Shown here piece after piece: positions 1 to 7,269 of a stretch of 11,248 nt of DNA. The stretch covers positions 1 to 11,248 of the forward strand of contig CAMYWZ010000013.1 of assembly GCA_947302945.1 (NCBI GenBank). Direction: 5' to 3'. A program made the position numbers and the translations under genes. How positions within the stretch are numbered: the first letter of the stretch is position 1; each line of letters opens with the position of its first letter. The notes beneath the pieces were generated by a model. That model did no database searches. It saw only the letters and a program-made list of their open reading frames with translations, and was not told the origin of the DNA. The stretch is from an uncultured Bacillota bacterium (GTDB taxonomy: Bacteria > Bacillota > Clostridia > Peptostreptococcales > Anaerovoracaceae).

Positions 1-55
1 TAAAGTCGCTTAATTGCGTGGCCCGTCTTTTGTCTAACCTTTTGGGGTCAGTTCA
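1..55. mobile_element. Probable end of an IS3-family insertion sequence (partial)
   Basis: The bases at about 32-55 read GTCTAACCTTTTGGGGTCAG followed by TTCA. On the other strand this begins TGAACTGACCCC and continues into AAAAGGTTAGAC. That matches, from memory, the terminal inverted repeats of many IS3-family elements in Bacillota, which start with TG and end with CA. The rest of the element, including any transposase, would lie to the left of the window. No transposase codons can be identified in bases 1-31, so I cannot tell a left end from a right end. The call rests on one terminus only; target duplication and the partner end are not visible. Confidence 0.5.
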
Positions 56-78
56 TGCCTTCCGGGGTTTTGCTTTGC

Positions 79-109
79 CCGCACCAGAGGGACGGTCCTT
101 TTGGTGCGG
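79..109. repeat. 31-nt near-perfect inverted repeat (hairpin)
   Basis: The sequence starts CCGCACCA, has GGGACGGTCC in the middle and ends TGGTGCGG. The two halves are fully complementary if two G-U pairs are allowed and the central base is left unpaired. It lies downstream of the esterase gene, between the repeat at 147-172 and the IS-like end. No run of T follows it on the minus strand, so it is not a canonical intrinsic terminator. It resembles small intergenic hairpin repeats that recur in clostridial genomes (recollection, not a search result). It could also help end or stabilise the esterase transcript. Confidence 0.65.
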
Positions 110-146
110 ACTATAGGACAGTCTCTACAGTTTACCCAGAGTTTAA

Positions 147-172
147 GCCACCGGAACCTATCCCCGAATGGC
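147..172 (-). repeat. Downstream repeat, copy A (after esterase)
   Basis: This 26-nt block matches copy B (3414-3439) at 23 of 26 positions. It also matches copy C (8018-8051) at 23 of 26 once 8 extra bases in C are set aside. It begins GCCACCGG and ends CCGAATGGC on the plus strand, and starts about 10 nt after the esterase stop codon. The outer AGCCA/TGGCT pairing is kept, but the inner stem seen in B and C is weaker here. Confidence 0.7.
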
Positions 173-182
173 TCATGTTTGC

Positions 183-1817
183 TCAGTACAGCCAGCGCTC
201 TGGCTCAGTCTCAGGGCCGAAGAAATCGATGACTGTGGCCGGGATGACCTCTCTTATGCATTCCTGCAGCACCTGCTCGTTGTCGGTATATACAGCGCAT
301 TTGCGGTCGAAGACCATGTTCGTGATGTGGCCGTCCTTGCAGGGCGGCCAATAAGGAAGCTCCGGAATGTTGGGGTCTCCGGTCTTTGCGAAGGCTGCAA
401 AGGCTCCGCTGATCTGCCTTTCGAGCCGTTTTGTGACCCTTCCGCCGCCGGTCTGCGTCGAGGGCACCAGAGCCGTGTTGTGGAACGCGTACGGCAGCTC
501 GCTTCCGTGGCAGGAGATGGTCCCGCCGTTAAAATCGGATTCGAGCGCCATGATGTATGAATAGACCGGCGCCGTGGATGCGGCGCTTTTGGCTTTTAAG
601 TAGCGAAGCGTGTCCCAGCGGAAGAAGGTGTCGTAGGCCGGAGCGTAGACTTCGCTTACATTCGGGTATGCACTGCGGAACAGTTGCAAAAGTTTCGAGC
701 CGTTTTCCTCGCCCAGAAGGCCTTTTACGTAGGCTTCCTTCTGCGCCTTTGTCATGGACCTGCGGTCCTTCAGCCCGTCCGGCATGCCGAACTCTGTGAT
801 GCCGTTGCCGTTCATGACCGGGATCTTCTTCGAGAACTCCGTGACCGGGTTGTCCGCCGCGAAGCCCATGTACCAGTGGTTCTTCTTCGGGCCCCAGCCT
901 ATCTTGCCGCCGCGCGCGACTATCTTGCGGCACGCTCTGCGCACCGCCCTTTCGAGCGGAATTTCCGGGCAGACCAGAAGGCGCTCAAAGGCCGCTGCAA
1001 GCTCCGGGGAGACCCCGCCGGCCCCGGCCTCAAAGCCCGCATCGAGAAGGCCGAGCTCCTTTGCGATCTCCGCCACGATCTGCGTGGGCGGAACGTCTGT
1101 CTCGACAAGCATGTTGTCATCCGGGATGATGCCGCTCATGATTATTGCCTTGTGGAAGAGCCCCTCGGCCGCCGGCACCTGCATCAGCGCCGAAACCTTG
1201 CCGCCGCCCCCGCTGTGCCCGAAAATGGTGACGTTGTCCGGGTCTCCGCCGAAGGAGGCGATGTTGTCCTTCACCCACTCGAGCGCCATGACGATGTCCG
1301 CAAGGCCCGCGTTGGCGCTGTTTTTGTACTGCGGCCCGAAGTTCGAGGCGTCCATAAAGCCCAGCACGTTCAGCCTGTGGTTGAGCGACACGAATACCAC
1401 GTCATGGGCCTTCACAAGGCTGCAGCCGTCGAAAACTTCCAGCTCTATCGAAGAGCCGTCGATGTAGCCGCCGCCGTGTATCCAGACCATGACCGGCTTT
1501 TTTGCCTTTCTGTCAAGGCTTGCGGTCCAGACGTTCAGGTACTGGCAGTGCTCGGACTCAGCCCAGTAGCGGTGGAACATGTCGATCTCGCTCATGTAGA
1601 GCTGGCGGGGAAGGTTGTCGCCTGGACAGATGTAGCCATATATCGTGGCGTCCTTGATGCCCTCCCAGGGCTTCACGCGCTGCGGCGCCTCGAAGCGCCT
1701 CGCGTCCGCGTACTTTATCCCCCGGAACTGGTATACCCCGCCTGCCTTAAAGCCGCGCAGCATACCCTCTTTGGTCTTTGCCACAGTATCCTTATCATTG
1801 TAAACAAAACCAGCCAT
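183..1817 (-). CDS. Type B carboxylesterase (alpha/beta hydrolase)
   Basis: A 544-residue carboxylesterase of the para-nitrobenzyl esterase/cholinesterase family, which hydrolyses carboxylic esters; the natural substrate cannot be told. The oxyanion-hole motif HGGG is at 114-117. The nucleophile elbow is GHSGG with Ser202, where the family usually has GESAG. The likely acid is Glu342 in NGITEFG and the likely catalytic histidine is His437 in CHGSELPYAF, so the triad looks complete. There is no signal peptide, so it is probably cytoplasmic. Length is normal for the family. I chose ATG at 1815-1817 because GGGAGG (1823-1828) sits 5 nt upstream. An ATG seven codons earlier (1836-1838) has no such site and overlaps the stop of the preceding gene. 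The start lies 13 bp after the ATPase stop codon, so the two genes are probably cotranscribed, and the ATPase nonsense codon may reduce its expression through polarity. GC is clearly higher than in the ATPase gene. Confidence 0.93.
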   Translation of the reverse strand: MAGFVYNDKDTVAKTKEGMLRGFKAGGVYQFRGIKYADARRFEAPQRVKPWEGIKDATIYGYICPGDNLPRQLYMSEIDMFHRYWAESEHCQYLNVWTASLDRKAKKPVMVWIHGGGYIDGSSIELEVFDGCSLVKAHDVVFVSLNHRLNVLGFMDASNFGPQYKNSANAGLADIVMALEWVKDNIASFGGDPDNVTIFGHSGGGGKVSALMQVPAAEGLFHKAIIMSGIIPDDNMLVETDVPPTQIVAEIAKELGLLDAGFEAGAGGVSPELAAAFERLLVCPEIPLERAVRRACRKIVARGGKIGWGPKKNHWYMGFAADNPVTEFSKKIPVMNGNGITEFGMPDGLKDRRSMTKAQKEAYVKGLLGEENGSKLLQLFRSAYPNVSEVYAPAYDTFFRWDTLRYLKAKSAASTAPVYSYIMALESDFNGGTISCHGSELPYAFHNTALVPSTQTGGGRVTKRLERQISGAFAAFAKTGDPNIPELPYWPPCKDGHITNMVFDRKCAVYTDNEQVLQECIREVIPATVIDFFGPETEPERWLY

Positions 1818-1822
1818 CACAC

Positions 1823-1828
1823 CCTCCC
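1823..1828 (-). promoter_or_regulatory. Ribosome binding site of the esterase
   Basis: GGGAGG on the minus strand lies 5 nt before ATG at 1815-1817 and just after the TGA of the upstream ATPase gene (1831-1833). It decides the esterase start and suggests coupling to the upstream gene. Confidence 0.75.
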
Positions 1829-1830
1829 TT

Positions 1831-3255
1831 TCATTCATACATGTCCTTTATTGAAACCAGTATCGTGTCCGCCAGATCCGCTGTATCAAACCACTTTGAA
1901 AACCCGCTCAGGGAAAATATCAGGTATTTTGTATTGATATAGCTTCCTGAAAGCAGTTTTGACCTTCTCACAAGCGTGTCGTATGTGTCCTTGTCTGCTT
2001 TTTCATTCTTAAACTTGCACTCGCCGGTCACTGCCGCCTTCTCAGCTTCCGCGATGCCAACCACATCTATGTCTGCTGACTGTCTGTACTGTTTTCCGGA
2101 GTCGTCTGTCATCTGCTCAACGCCCCACCAACATCCTGTTTTAGTTATGAAAACACCGTAATCCCCCTTAACGCCATGTTCAAGCGTATAGTATCTGCAC
2201 ATATCCTCAAAAACACTGCCCATATAAGCATGGAGCTGCGGTTTTACGATCTTCCCGTAGTAAACATCCCCTTGCCCCAGCTCAATAACGCTTACGGCTT
2301 TTGGAACAAATCTATACCAAAACTTAAACATATGGTCCTTTAATACATATTGAGTTTTTTTCCTGTTCTTCTCCTCTGTAATACAGGTCCTTCTTTCTAT
2401 CAGCCCTATCTCAATGAGTTTATCAAGTGAATATAATACTTTTGTGGCATTTTCATGCACTTTCAAAGCGATCTCGTTCAGCGTATTCACGCCGGAGGCC
2501 ACCTGCTCTATTATGTTGTTTACAAGCGTTACGTCAGAAAATTCCTGCGTCAGCAGGTTTCTTGTTTCATCAAACAAGTATCCATCAGGCCTGAAAAATA
2601 AGCTGATAATGTTCTCATCAAGGCTTTTTGCTGCATCAAATAAAGACAGATACTTCGCGACACCTCCTGTAACACCGTAGCACAAAGCCTTATCTTCCTC
2701 GGAATAACCCGGAACAAACAGGGCGGCCTCCTTATAGTTGAATGCCTCAAGCCTGATCTGCGAATCCCGCCTGCCAAAAACCGGGCTTTTCTCGCTCAGG
2801 ATCTTCTTTTCCATGAAGCTTAAAGCCGATCCGCACAGGATCATCATCAGATCCTTGTCCATCCATGCTGAGTCTATGTATTTTTGAAATACTGACAGCA
2901 GCGACTCGTCTTTCTCCGCCCAGTATGGCAGTTCATCGATCACGAGAACGATCTTTTCCTTTCTGTCCCGGATCTTATTGGTCAGAATATCCAGAATGCT
3001 CTCAACAGATGAGAATGACGCACCGCTTATTGCCGGATCGAGAACATCCAGTACCTGTTTTGAAAACAATTCCACATTTTTTTCAGGCCCGACTTTTGTC
3101 GCCGTATAAAAAATGGCAGTTTTGCCTTTTATGAATTCTCTGATCAGCGTTGATTTCCCTACTCTTCGCCGTCAATACACAACAGTCATGCCGAAACCTT
3201 TTTTGTTGTATACTCTTTCCAGCGCCTCTAATTCTTTCTTTCTGCCAACAAACAT
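1831..3255 (-). pseudogene. AAA ATPase with DUF234 nuclease-like C-terminus, interrupted by a nonsense codon
   Basis: Read through one in-frame TGA (3172-3174), this encodes about 474 residues of the ATPase_2/DUF234 family, whose cellular role is poorly known. The N-terminus MFVGRKKELEALERVY is typical. The Walker A motif should be GRRRVGKST at 28-36, but residue 28, the first glycine, is the TGA codon; GGA to TGA is one base change. Walker B is VLVIDE with Asp107/Glu108. A winged-helix-like stretch (about 250-300) links to a C-terminal PD-(D/E)xK-like domain with ADIDVV (Asp397) and GECK (Glu412, Lys414). Everything else is intact: ATG at 3253-3255, an AGGAG-type site just upstream, a promoter at 3323-3351 and the normal stop at 1831-1833. 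A GTG at 3073-3075 could start a product lacking the P-loop, but no ribosome binding site precedes it. The gene is AT-richer than its neighbours, suggesting acquisition. A recent mutation or a sequencing error are both possible. Confidence 0.82.
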
Positions 3256-3322
3256 CCTGATCTCCTGTCATGCTTAAAACAACTTTGTTCAAATTGTTTT
3301 TAATAAAATCTACTTGAATAAA

Positions 3323-3351
3323 AATATAGCACATTTTTCCGCCTCTTACAA
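3323..3351 (-). promoter_or_regulatory. Sigma-A-type promoter of the ATPase-esterase unit
   Basis: On the minus strand TTGTAA (3346-3351) and TATATT (3323-3328) are separated by exactly 17 nt. They match the -35 and -10 consensus at 4/6 and 5/6. The predicted transcript begins about 60 nt before the ATG at 3255. The surrounding bases are AT-rich, and the terminator of the upstream gene lies just before it. Confidence 0.6.
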
Positions 3352-3374
3352 GTCTCTTTTGAACTTTTCAACAC

Positions 3375-3402
3375 AAAAAAGAGGCCCTTACGAGCCCCTT
3401 TT
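3375..3402 (-). terminator. Intrinsic terminator after the 158-residue protein gene
   Basis: On the minus strand AAAAGGGGC (3394-3402) pairs with GCCTCTTTT (3377-3385) over 9 bp with one G-T pair and an 8-nt loop, and the T run continues to 3375. It follows repeat copy B and precedes the ATPase promoter, separating the sigma operon from the ATPase-esterase unit. Confidence 0.8.
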
Positions 3403-3413
3403 ATACGTTGTGA

Positions 3414-3439
3414 GCCACCGGGACCTGTCCTCGAATGGC
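3414..3439 (-). repeat. Downstream repeat, copy B (after the 158-residue protein gene)
   Basis: A 26-nt block starting GCCACCGGGACC and ending CTCGAATGGC on the plus strand. It can fold with an outer GCCA/TGGC stem and an inner GGAC/GTCC stem. It lies about 25 nt after the gene's stop codon and 12 nt before the terminator. An 18-nt stretch extending from it, CTCGAATGGCTTAGGCCT (3430-3447), is identical to bases 8042-8059 at the end of lysS. Confidence 0.75.
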
Positions 3440-3464
3440 TTAGGCCTTACTTTTAACACCTCCG

Positions 3465-3941
3465 CTAAGGAAAAACGGAAATCCCTCTGATAAGGTAATA
3501 CAGGTCTTTGTCCACATCCAGTATGACATGGAGCTTAGTGCTGCCGCCTTTAGGAAAAACCAATTTGTATTTGTATTGATGTTTTGGATCGATAGTGAGT
3601 ACCGGTGTTATTCCGTTTTTCTTCAGAGAAGCGTTCTTGGACTTGACAGCTGCCTTGACAGTATCGGGTATCCCGTCCTGCATCACCTGATCGTCGAACA
3701 GCGTGCCGGCACGCTCACCCTCTACCGATACGGCATAAATGCTCCAGTTATCCCTGAAGGAAGAATCGACATACGAACTCTCTATAGCAGTTTTTACCCC
3801 ATCAAGCGAGAATCCGTACTCCGGCTGCATTTTCTTGATCGGCGACCGGAAAGACTGCCATATCATAAACCCCAAAGCAGCAATGATAAGCGTCAATGCA
3901 AACACCAGAAGCCCTATTTTTGCGGTTTTTTGCTCATCCAT
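3465..3941 (-). CDS. Small membrane-anchored protein, unknown function
   Basis: A 158-residue protein I do not recognise. Residues 1-8 are short and polar (MDEQKTAK). Residues 9-29 form one strong hydrophobic helix, and a basic stretch (RSPIKK) follows. The remaining ~125 residues are soluble-looking and probably outside the membrane. The helix has no lipobox cysteine, so it is an uncleaved anchor rather than a lipoprotein signal. Only one start is possible: ATG at 3939-3941 follows an in-frame TAG by three codons, and no good ribosome binding site is visible. It lies 75 bp after the lipoprotein gene with no terminator between, so it may be the last gene of the sigma-factor operon. The diverged repeat copy D fills much of that gap. 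A terminator follows at 3375-3402. Confidence 0.75.
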   Translation of the reverse strand: MDEQKTAKIGLLVFALTLIIAALGFMIWQSFRSPIKKMQPEYGFSLDGVKTAIESSYVDSSFRDNWSIYAVSVEGERAGTLFDDQVMQDGIPDTVKAAVKSKNASLKKNGITPVLTIDPKHQYKYKLVFPKGGSTKLHVILDVDKDLYYLIRGISVFP

Positions 3942-3982
3942 GGATATGCACTAATAAACAATATTAACTATATACACTGTCA

Positions 3983-4010
3983 GCACACCGATTGCCTGTG
4001 CCTGAATGGC
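3983..4010 (-). repeat. Downstream repeat, diverged copy D (after lipoprotein gene)
   Basis: A 28-nt block 6 nt after the lipoprotein stop codon. It aligns with copies A and B: the end GAATGGC is the same, and CCTGTGCCT corresponds to CCTGTCCTC of copy B. Several small gaps are needed, so this copy is less certain than A-C. Confidence 0.4.
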
Positions 4011-4016
4011 CTGTTA

Positions 4017-6131
4017 CTATTGCTGAATTACCGTTACATCCGTCACGTGCCCGCTGAGAATCTGCTGTCTGGGGACGGCATATATCTTCGATGGTTCCAT
4101 GGTCCTCATGAAATAGAATGTTGTGTCTGTCTCGGCGAACACCACCGCATCGGCCGGCACCTTGACCGCGGAATCCGCGTAGACGTCATCAAGCGAGATC
4201 GCTGTTCCGTTTTTTGCATCCACAATACAGTAATGCAGATCTTTGGCGATGAGCTGTCCTCTCGCATCGGTCGCGAATTCTCCGTTTTCCTTTTCAAATT
4301 CACAATACCCGAGCGTGAAGTGCGTTCCGTCCAGCGCTTCTCCCGGTATGACCCAATTTGTCGTACCTATGTTCGGCTCATCCATGAGGAATTCCGGGAC
4401 AACATCTATGGCTGTCTGCGCTTCCGTACCTGCAGTACAATCATAAATGTGAACAACCAAATCACCTTTCTCTAATGTCAAAGACAGGCAATTGTGACCG
4501 CCAAAGTACCATATGTTCGAAACAACTGCTTCCATAGTCTCCGTGATCTGCCCTGTTTCAATGTCAAACGCATCGAATCGATATCTGATCACCGGAGTGA
4601 ACATCGATTTCTCCCGAATCAGGGAATCTTCTATTTCAGGATCCGGAATGCGTCCCAGATCCGTGCGCAGGAAAAGGCTGTTTCCATACCCGCCTATAAC
4701 GGCCTGTCCGCGTTCAAAGGTGTAAAGCTTCCTTGCCGTTTCTGCATCCACATCGATCTCCATGAGTTCATATACATCGTTCTCTGCTTGAATCTTTGTG
4801 TTCTTGAGCTGGATATATAATTTGCTGCCTTTTGTATAAATAGAGTTCTTGTTGAGATAAGTAAGTATGTGATCAGGGAGCCTTACGATCTCTCTCTTGC
4901 CGGATCCGTCAAGCTCCATCCTGTTTATAACAGACCCTTCTTTCAGTGAAAACGTCATCGAAAGCAGGCAGTCACCGTTCGCATCCTTTAGCAGTATTTC
5001 ATCCGCACTTATGGCTGAGCTCTCTAAAACGTTTTGTGTATTGCTCCCGGCATCTATAACCACTATGCCTCCTGCGTGGTCAGCATAATAAACCATGTCC
5101 GGGTATGCAGCGCTGTACCAGCCAAGCGTTCCTCCGACCGCACTTTGAAGCCCTTCACTGTTTTCCCGGGGCTCCGGTTCAGGGCTCTCCTGCCCAACAG
5201 GTTCCGGGTCGAAGGTTACGGACTCCACGACCGGTTCCGGCGTGTTCTCCGCCTCGTACCGTGCCATGTCCTGCTCAACAGTCTTGAGGAAGGCGACTAC
5301 GTCCTCGACAGAGTCTCCGTTTTTGATGCCTGTGAGCTGCGGTTCGGCGTCGTCATAGAGCCTGCCGAGTTCGAATGCACCGCTGAGTTCTGCGGGAAGC
5401 TGAAGCTTGCCGTCGACGAACTTAGCAATATGCGGCTGGAGATGATCCGCAGCGAAGGGAGCAACAACGGCTCTGTAGACCTTAGAGTCTTCGATTGCAT
5501 ATGCATCTCCCTGACTGTTCGGATTGATGCTTACCTGCGGGTCAATTGACACTAGTATTGTGTCACCGATTCCGACAGTGTCTTTGTGATTCCAGTCCAG
5601 ATAGATCATGTAAGTAACATTTGCCCCGTTATTCTTTAGTTCTGTCAGATACTCCTCTGTTATATCGCTGTCACGCAGCGAGCCCTGCCTTGATTCGCGT
5701 TTTTTCGCCGCCGACCCGCCGCCTATCCACTCAAAATCGCCAACAGTGAAATACAGATACGATGCGTCTTCTGCTTCGGCTGCGTCCTTAAGTCGCGCGA
5801 AATTATAAATGTCCAGCACCTCGCACGTTAGTTTCGCACTGCCTATGCCTTCTTTCGGAAACCCCTCTGCCAAAGACCCTATATTGGCCTCTGCACCTGT
5901 AATATCTATAACCTGTGCCACAGCATATGTCCTGCCTGCATTCCATTCGCTGGCACTTTTTATGATCCTTGCTGGATCGGTCACCTGCGGCGTTGGCGTA
6001 TCCACAAGAGCTTCTGTACCGATGTCCGACTTGGCGACGGCTCCCGGTTCGGCAGACGCAACGCATCCTGCGAGTGCCAGCAGCATGACTGCCGACATGA
6101 TCAGTGCAATCAGTTTTTGCGATAGTTTCAT
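4017..6131 (-). CDS. Large lipoprotein with Pro/Glu linker and propeller-like C-terminal half
   Basis: A 704-residue predicted lipoprotein. The signal peptide MKLSQKLIALIMSAVMLLA leads to a lipobox LAGC with Cys23, the expected lipid-modification site, so it would be anchored on the outer face of the membrane. Residues 50-295 are a domain I do not recognise. Residues 296-323 are a Pro/Glu-rich linker. Residues 330-704 contain repeated strands ending in short motifs such as YYADH, KLYIQLKN and FYFMRT, like beta-propeller proteins (DUF5050-like); this is inferred from sequence style only. I chose ATG at 6129-6131 because GGGGAGG (6141-6147) lies 9 nt upstream and the signal peptide begins there. 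A longer reading to 6260 would add 43 charged residues and overlap the anti-sigma gene. It follows the anti-sigma gene by 67 bp, so a role in the same envelope pathway is inferred. Confidence 0.85.
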   Translation of the reverse strand: MKLSQKLIALIMSAVMLLALAGCVASAEPGAVAKSDIGTEALVDTPTPQVTDPARIIKSASEWNAGRTYAVAQVIDITGAEANIGSLAEGFPKEGIGSAKLTCEVLDIYNFARLKDAAEAEDASYLYFTVGDFEWIGGGSAAKKRESRQGSLRDSDITEEYLTELKNNGANVTYMIYLDWNHKDTVGIGDTILVSIDPQVSINPNSQGDAYAIEDSKVYRAVVAPFAADHLQPHIAKFVDGKLQLPAELSGAFELGRLYDDAEPQLTGIKNGDSVEDVVAFLKTVEQDMARYEAENTPEPVVESVTFDPEPVGQESPEPEPRENSEGLQSAVGGTLGWYSAAYPDMVYYADHAGGIVVIDAGSNTQNVLESSAISADEILLKDANGDCLLSMTFSLKEGSVINRMELDGSGKREIVRLPDHILTYLNKNSIYTKGSKLYIQLKNTKIQAENDVYELMEIDVDAETARKLYTFERGQAVIGGYGNSLFLRTDLGRIPDPEIEDSLIREKSMFTPVIRYRFDAFDIETGQITETMEAVVSNIWYFGGHNCLSLTLEKGDLVVHIYDCTAGTEAQTAIDVVPEFLMDEPNIGTTNWVIPGEALDGTHFTLGYCEFEKENGEFATDARGQLIAKDLHYCIVDAKNGTAISLDDVYADSAVKVPADAVVFAETDTTFYFMRTMEPSKIYAVPRQQILSGHVTDVTVIQQ

Positions 6132-6140
6132 TACAATTCT

Positions 6141-6147
6141 CCTCCCC
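6141..6147 (-). promoter_or_regulatory. Ribosome binding site of the lipoprotein gene
   Basis: GGGGAGG on the minus strand, 9 nt before ATG at 6129-6131. It fixes the start at the signal peptide and rules out the upstream in-frame ATG at 6258-6260. Confidence 0.8.
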
Positions 6148-6177
6148 TTGCTTTCCCTTTTATACCTTTTGACAGAT

Positions 6178-6196
6178 CTGCCGGGCATGCCGGCAG
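6178..6196 (-). other. Perfect 7-bp hairpin after the anti-sigma stop codon
   Basis: CTGCCGG and CCGGCAG flank the 5-nt loop GCATG, starting 2 nt after the anti-sigma stop codon (6199-6201). No T run follows on the minus strand, so it is not a standard terminator. It might stabilise or partly uncouple the sigma/anti-sigma message from the lipoprotein message. Confidence 0.55.
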
Positions 6197-6198
6197 CT

Positions 6199-7254
6199 TT
6201 ACCATTCTGTTTCTGTGCACGTAATGCTGCGTGCGAATGCGATGAGATCGTCTTTTTCAAGCGCGTCAGCGTTGATTATGAATATGATGTTCTGCGACTC
6301 GTCGATCCAGACGACGCCGCTGCCAGGCTCGTGCAGGCTGGACGGATAATACGTGCCGGTGATGCCTCCTATATCGACCGGTTCCGAGACGACCTCGTCT
6401 CCGCCGCTCCAGACGTAGACACCGTCCGCCTCTGACATGTCCTGATAATCGAGTTTCAGCTGCTTTTCCGCGCTGTTTTGCCAGATGATGCTTACCCACG
6501 GGTAGGCATCTTTGCGCTCTGCTTCCTCGTAGCCTTCCGGCAGAGAAGCGGGTTCGTACAGGGGCAGGCGGATGCTGATGGTCTTAAGGCTGGCTGCAAG
6601 GGCCTCCCGGCTGAGGCTGCTGTCTGCGAAGAAGACCAGCTCGCGTTGGGGGTCGTACCAGAAGACGCGGCGGGCGGCTCCGGAATCCAGGCAGTATTTT
6701 TCAATGGCGCCTGCTCTGACCAGAAGTTCTGCACCTGCTTTCTGTTTTTCCACTTCAGCCTTCATGGCCTCGGTGGCCTTGCTGTACTCAAAACGCAGAT
6801 ACTCGCCTGTTTCAGCGTTTTTATAAACTTTTATGGTATATTCGTCCTCTTTCTTAGTTTCGACGCATTCAAAGCCTTCCGGAAGGCTCTCAGGGGCACA
6901 TATGAGGTACGCGTGATCGTCCTCGTTGTGGGTGAAAGCGTATTTGACGAGCTTATTGTACGTTTCAGCAAGCCAGTTCGAGACTGCGGCACGGGCTGTT
7001 GGACTTGCGGCTGCAATAATGCCGAGGGACAATACAAGCACGATAAATACCGAGGCGACGCTGTGGAGCACCCGCCGCCTGTTTTGGCGTGTCTTTGCCA
7101 GCGCGAGTATGCTTTCCTTCCTGGCCAGATAGCGCTCGGAGAACATGTGCCCCGGATCCGGAGACGGACAGGCTCTGCACCATGCATCGCCATAGGCGCA
7201 TACCGCGGCATTAAGCTCTTCTTCTATGAAAATGGTTTTGGTCATTGTCGTCAC
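6199..7254 (-). CDS. Anti-sigma factor, one-pass membrane protein with duplicated DUF4367-like outer domain
   Basis: A 351-residue protein that probably holds the adjacent ECF sigma factor inactive at the membrane. Residues 1-61 are cytoplasmic and end in a basic stretch (KTRQNRRR). Part of this, around FSERYLARKESILAL, resembles the N-terminal region of clostridial anti-sigma factors. Residues 62-84 form the transmembrane helix. The outer part has two similar units, about 121-227 (PESLPEGFECVE to SLKTISI) and 234-345 (EPASLPEGYEEAE to AFARSI), each resembling DUF4367. The start is GTG at 7252-7254, with AGGGGC about 11 nt upstream next to the sigma stop codon. ATG three codons later (7243-7245) is an alternative with poorer spacing. 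It lies 15 bp after the sigma gene. I see no zinc-binding HxxxCxxC motif. The assignment rests on topology, basic juxtamembrane region and gene order. Confidence 0.85.
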   Translation of the reverse strand: MTTMTKTIFIEEELNAAVCAYGDAWCRACPSPDPGHMFSERYLARKESILALAKTRQNRRRVLHSVASVFIVLVLSLGIIAAASPTARAAVSNWLAETYNKLVKYAFTHNEDDHAYLICAPESLPEGFECVETKKEDEYTIKVYKNAETGEYLRFEYSKATEAMKAEVEKQKAGAELLVRAGAIEKYCLDSGAARRVFWYDPQRELVFFADSSLSREALAASLKTISIRLPLYEPASLPEGYEEAERKDAYPWVSIIWQNSAEKQLKLDYQDMSEADGVYVWSGGDEVVSEPVDIGGITGTYYPSSLHEPGSGVVWIDESQNIIFIINADALEKDDLIAFARSITCTETEW

Positions 7255-7269
7255 TCTATTAAGCGCCCC

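Noticed and set aside
684..1937. Long plus-strand open frame (417 codons) opposite the esterase
   Set aside because: It is antisense to a gene with a full set of catalytic motifs, lacks a ribosome binding site and has no recognisable domain. High GC makes such frames common.
3172..3174. TGA read as glycine or selenocysteine in this organism
   Set aside because: TGA ends the esterase, the ATPase and coaX at normal family lengths, so it is a stop here. No selenocysteine insertion hairpin is evident, and a P-loop glycine is not a selenocysteine site.
6132..6260. Longer lipoprotein start at 6258-6260
   Set aside because: It would add 43 charged residues before the signal peptide, overlap the anti-sigma gene and ignore the strong ribosome binding site at 6141-6147.
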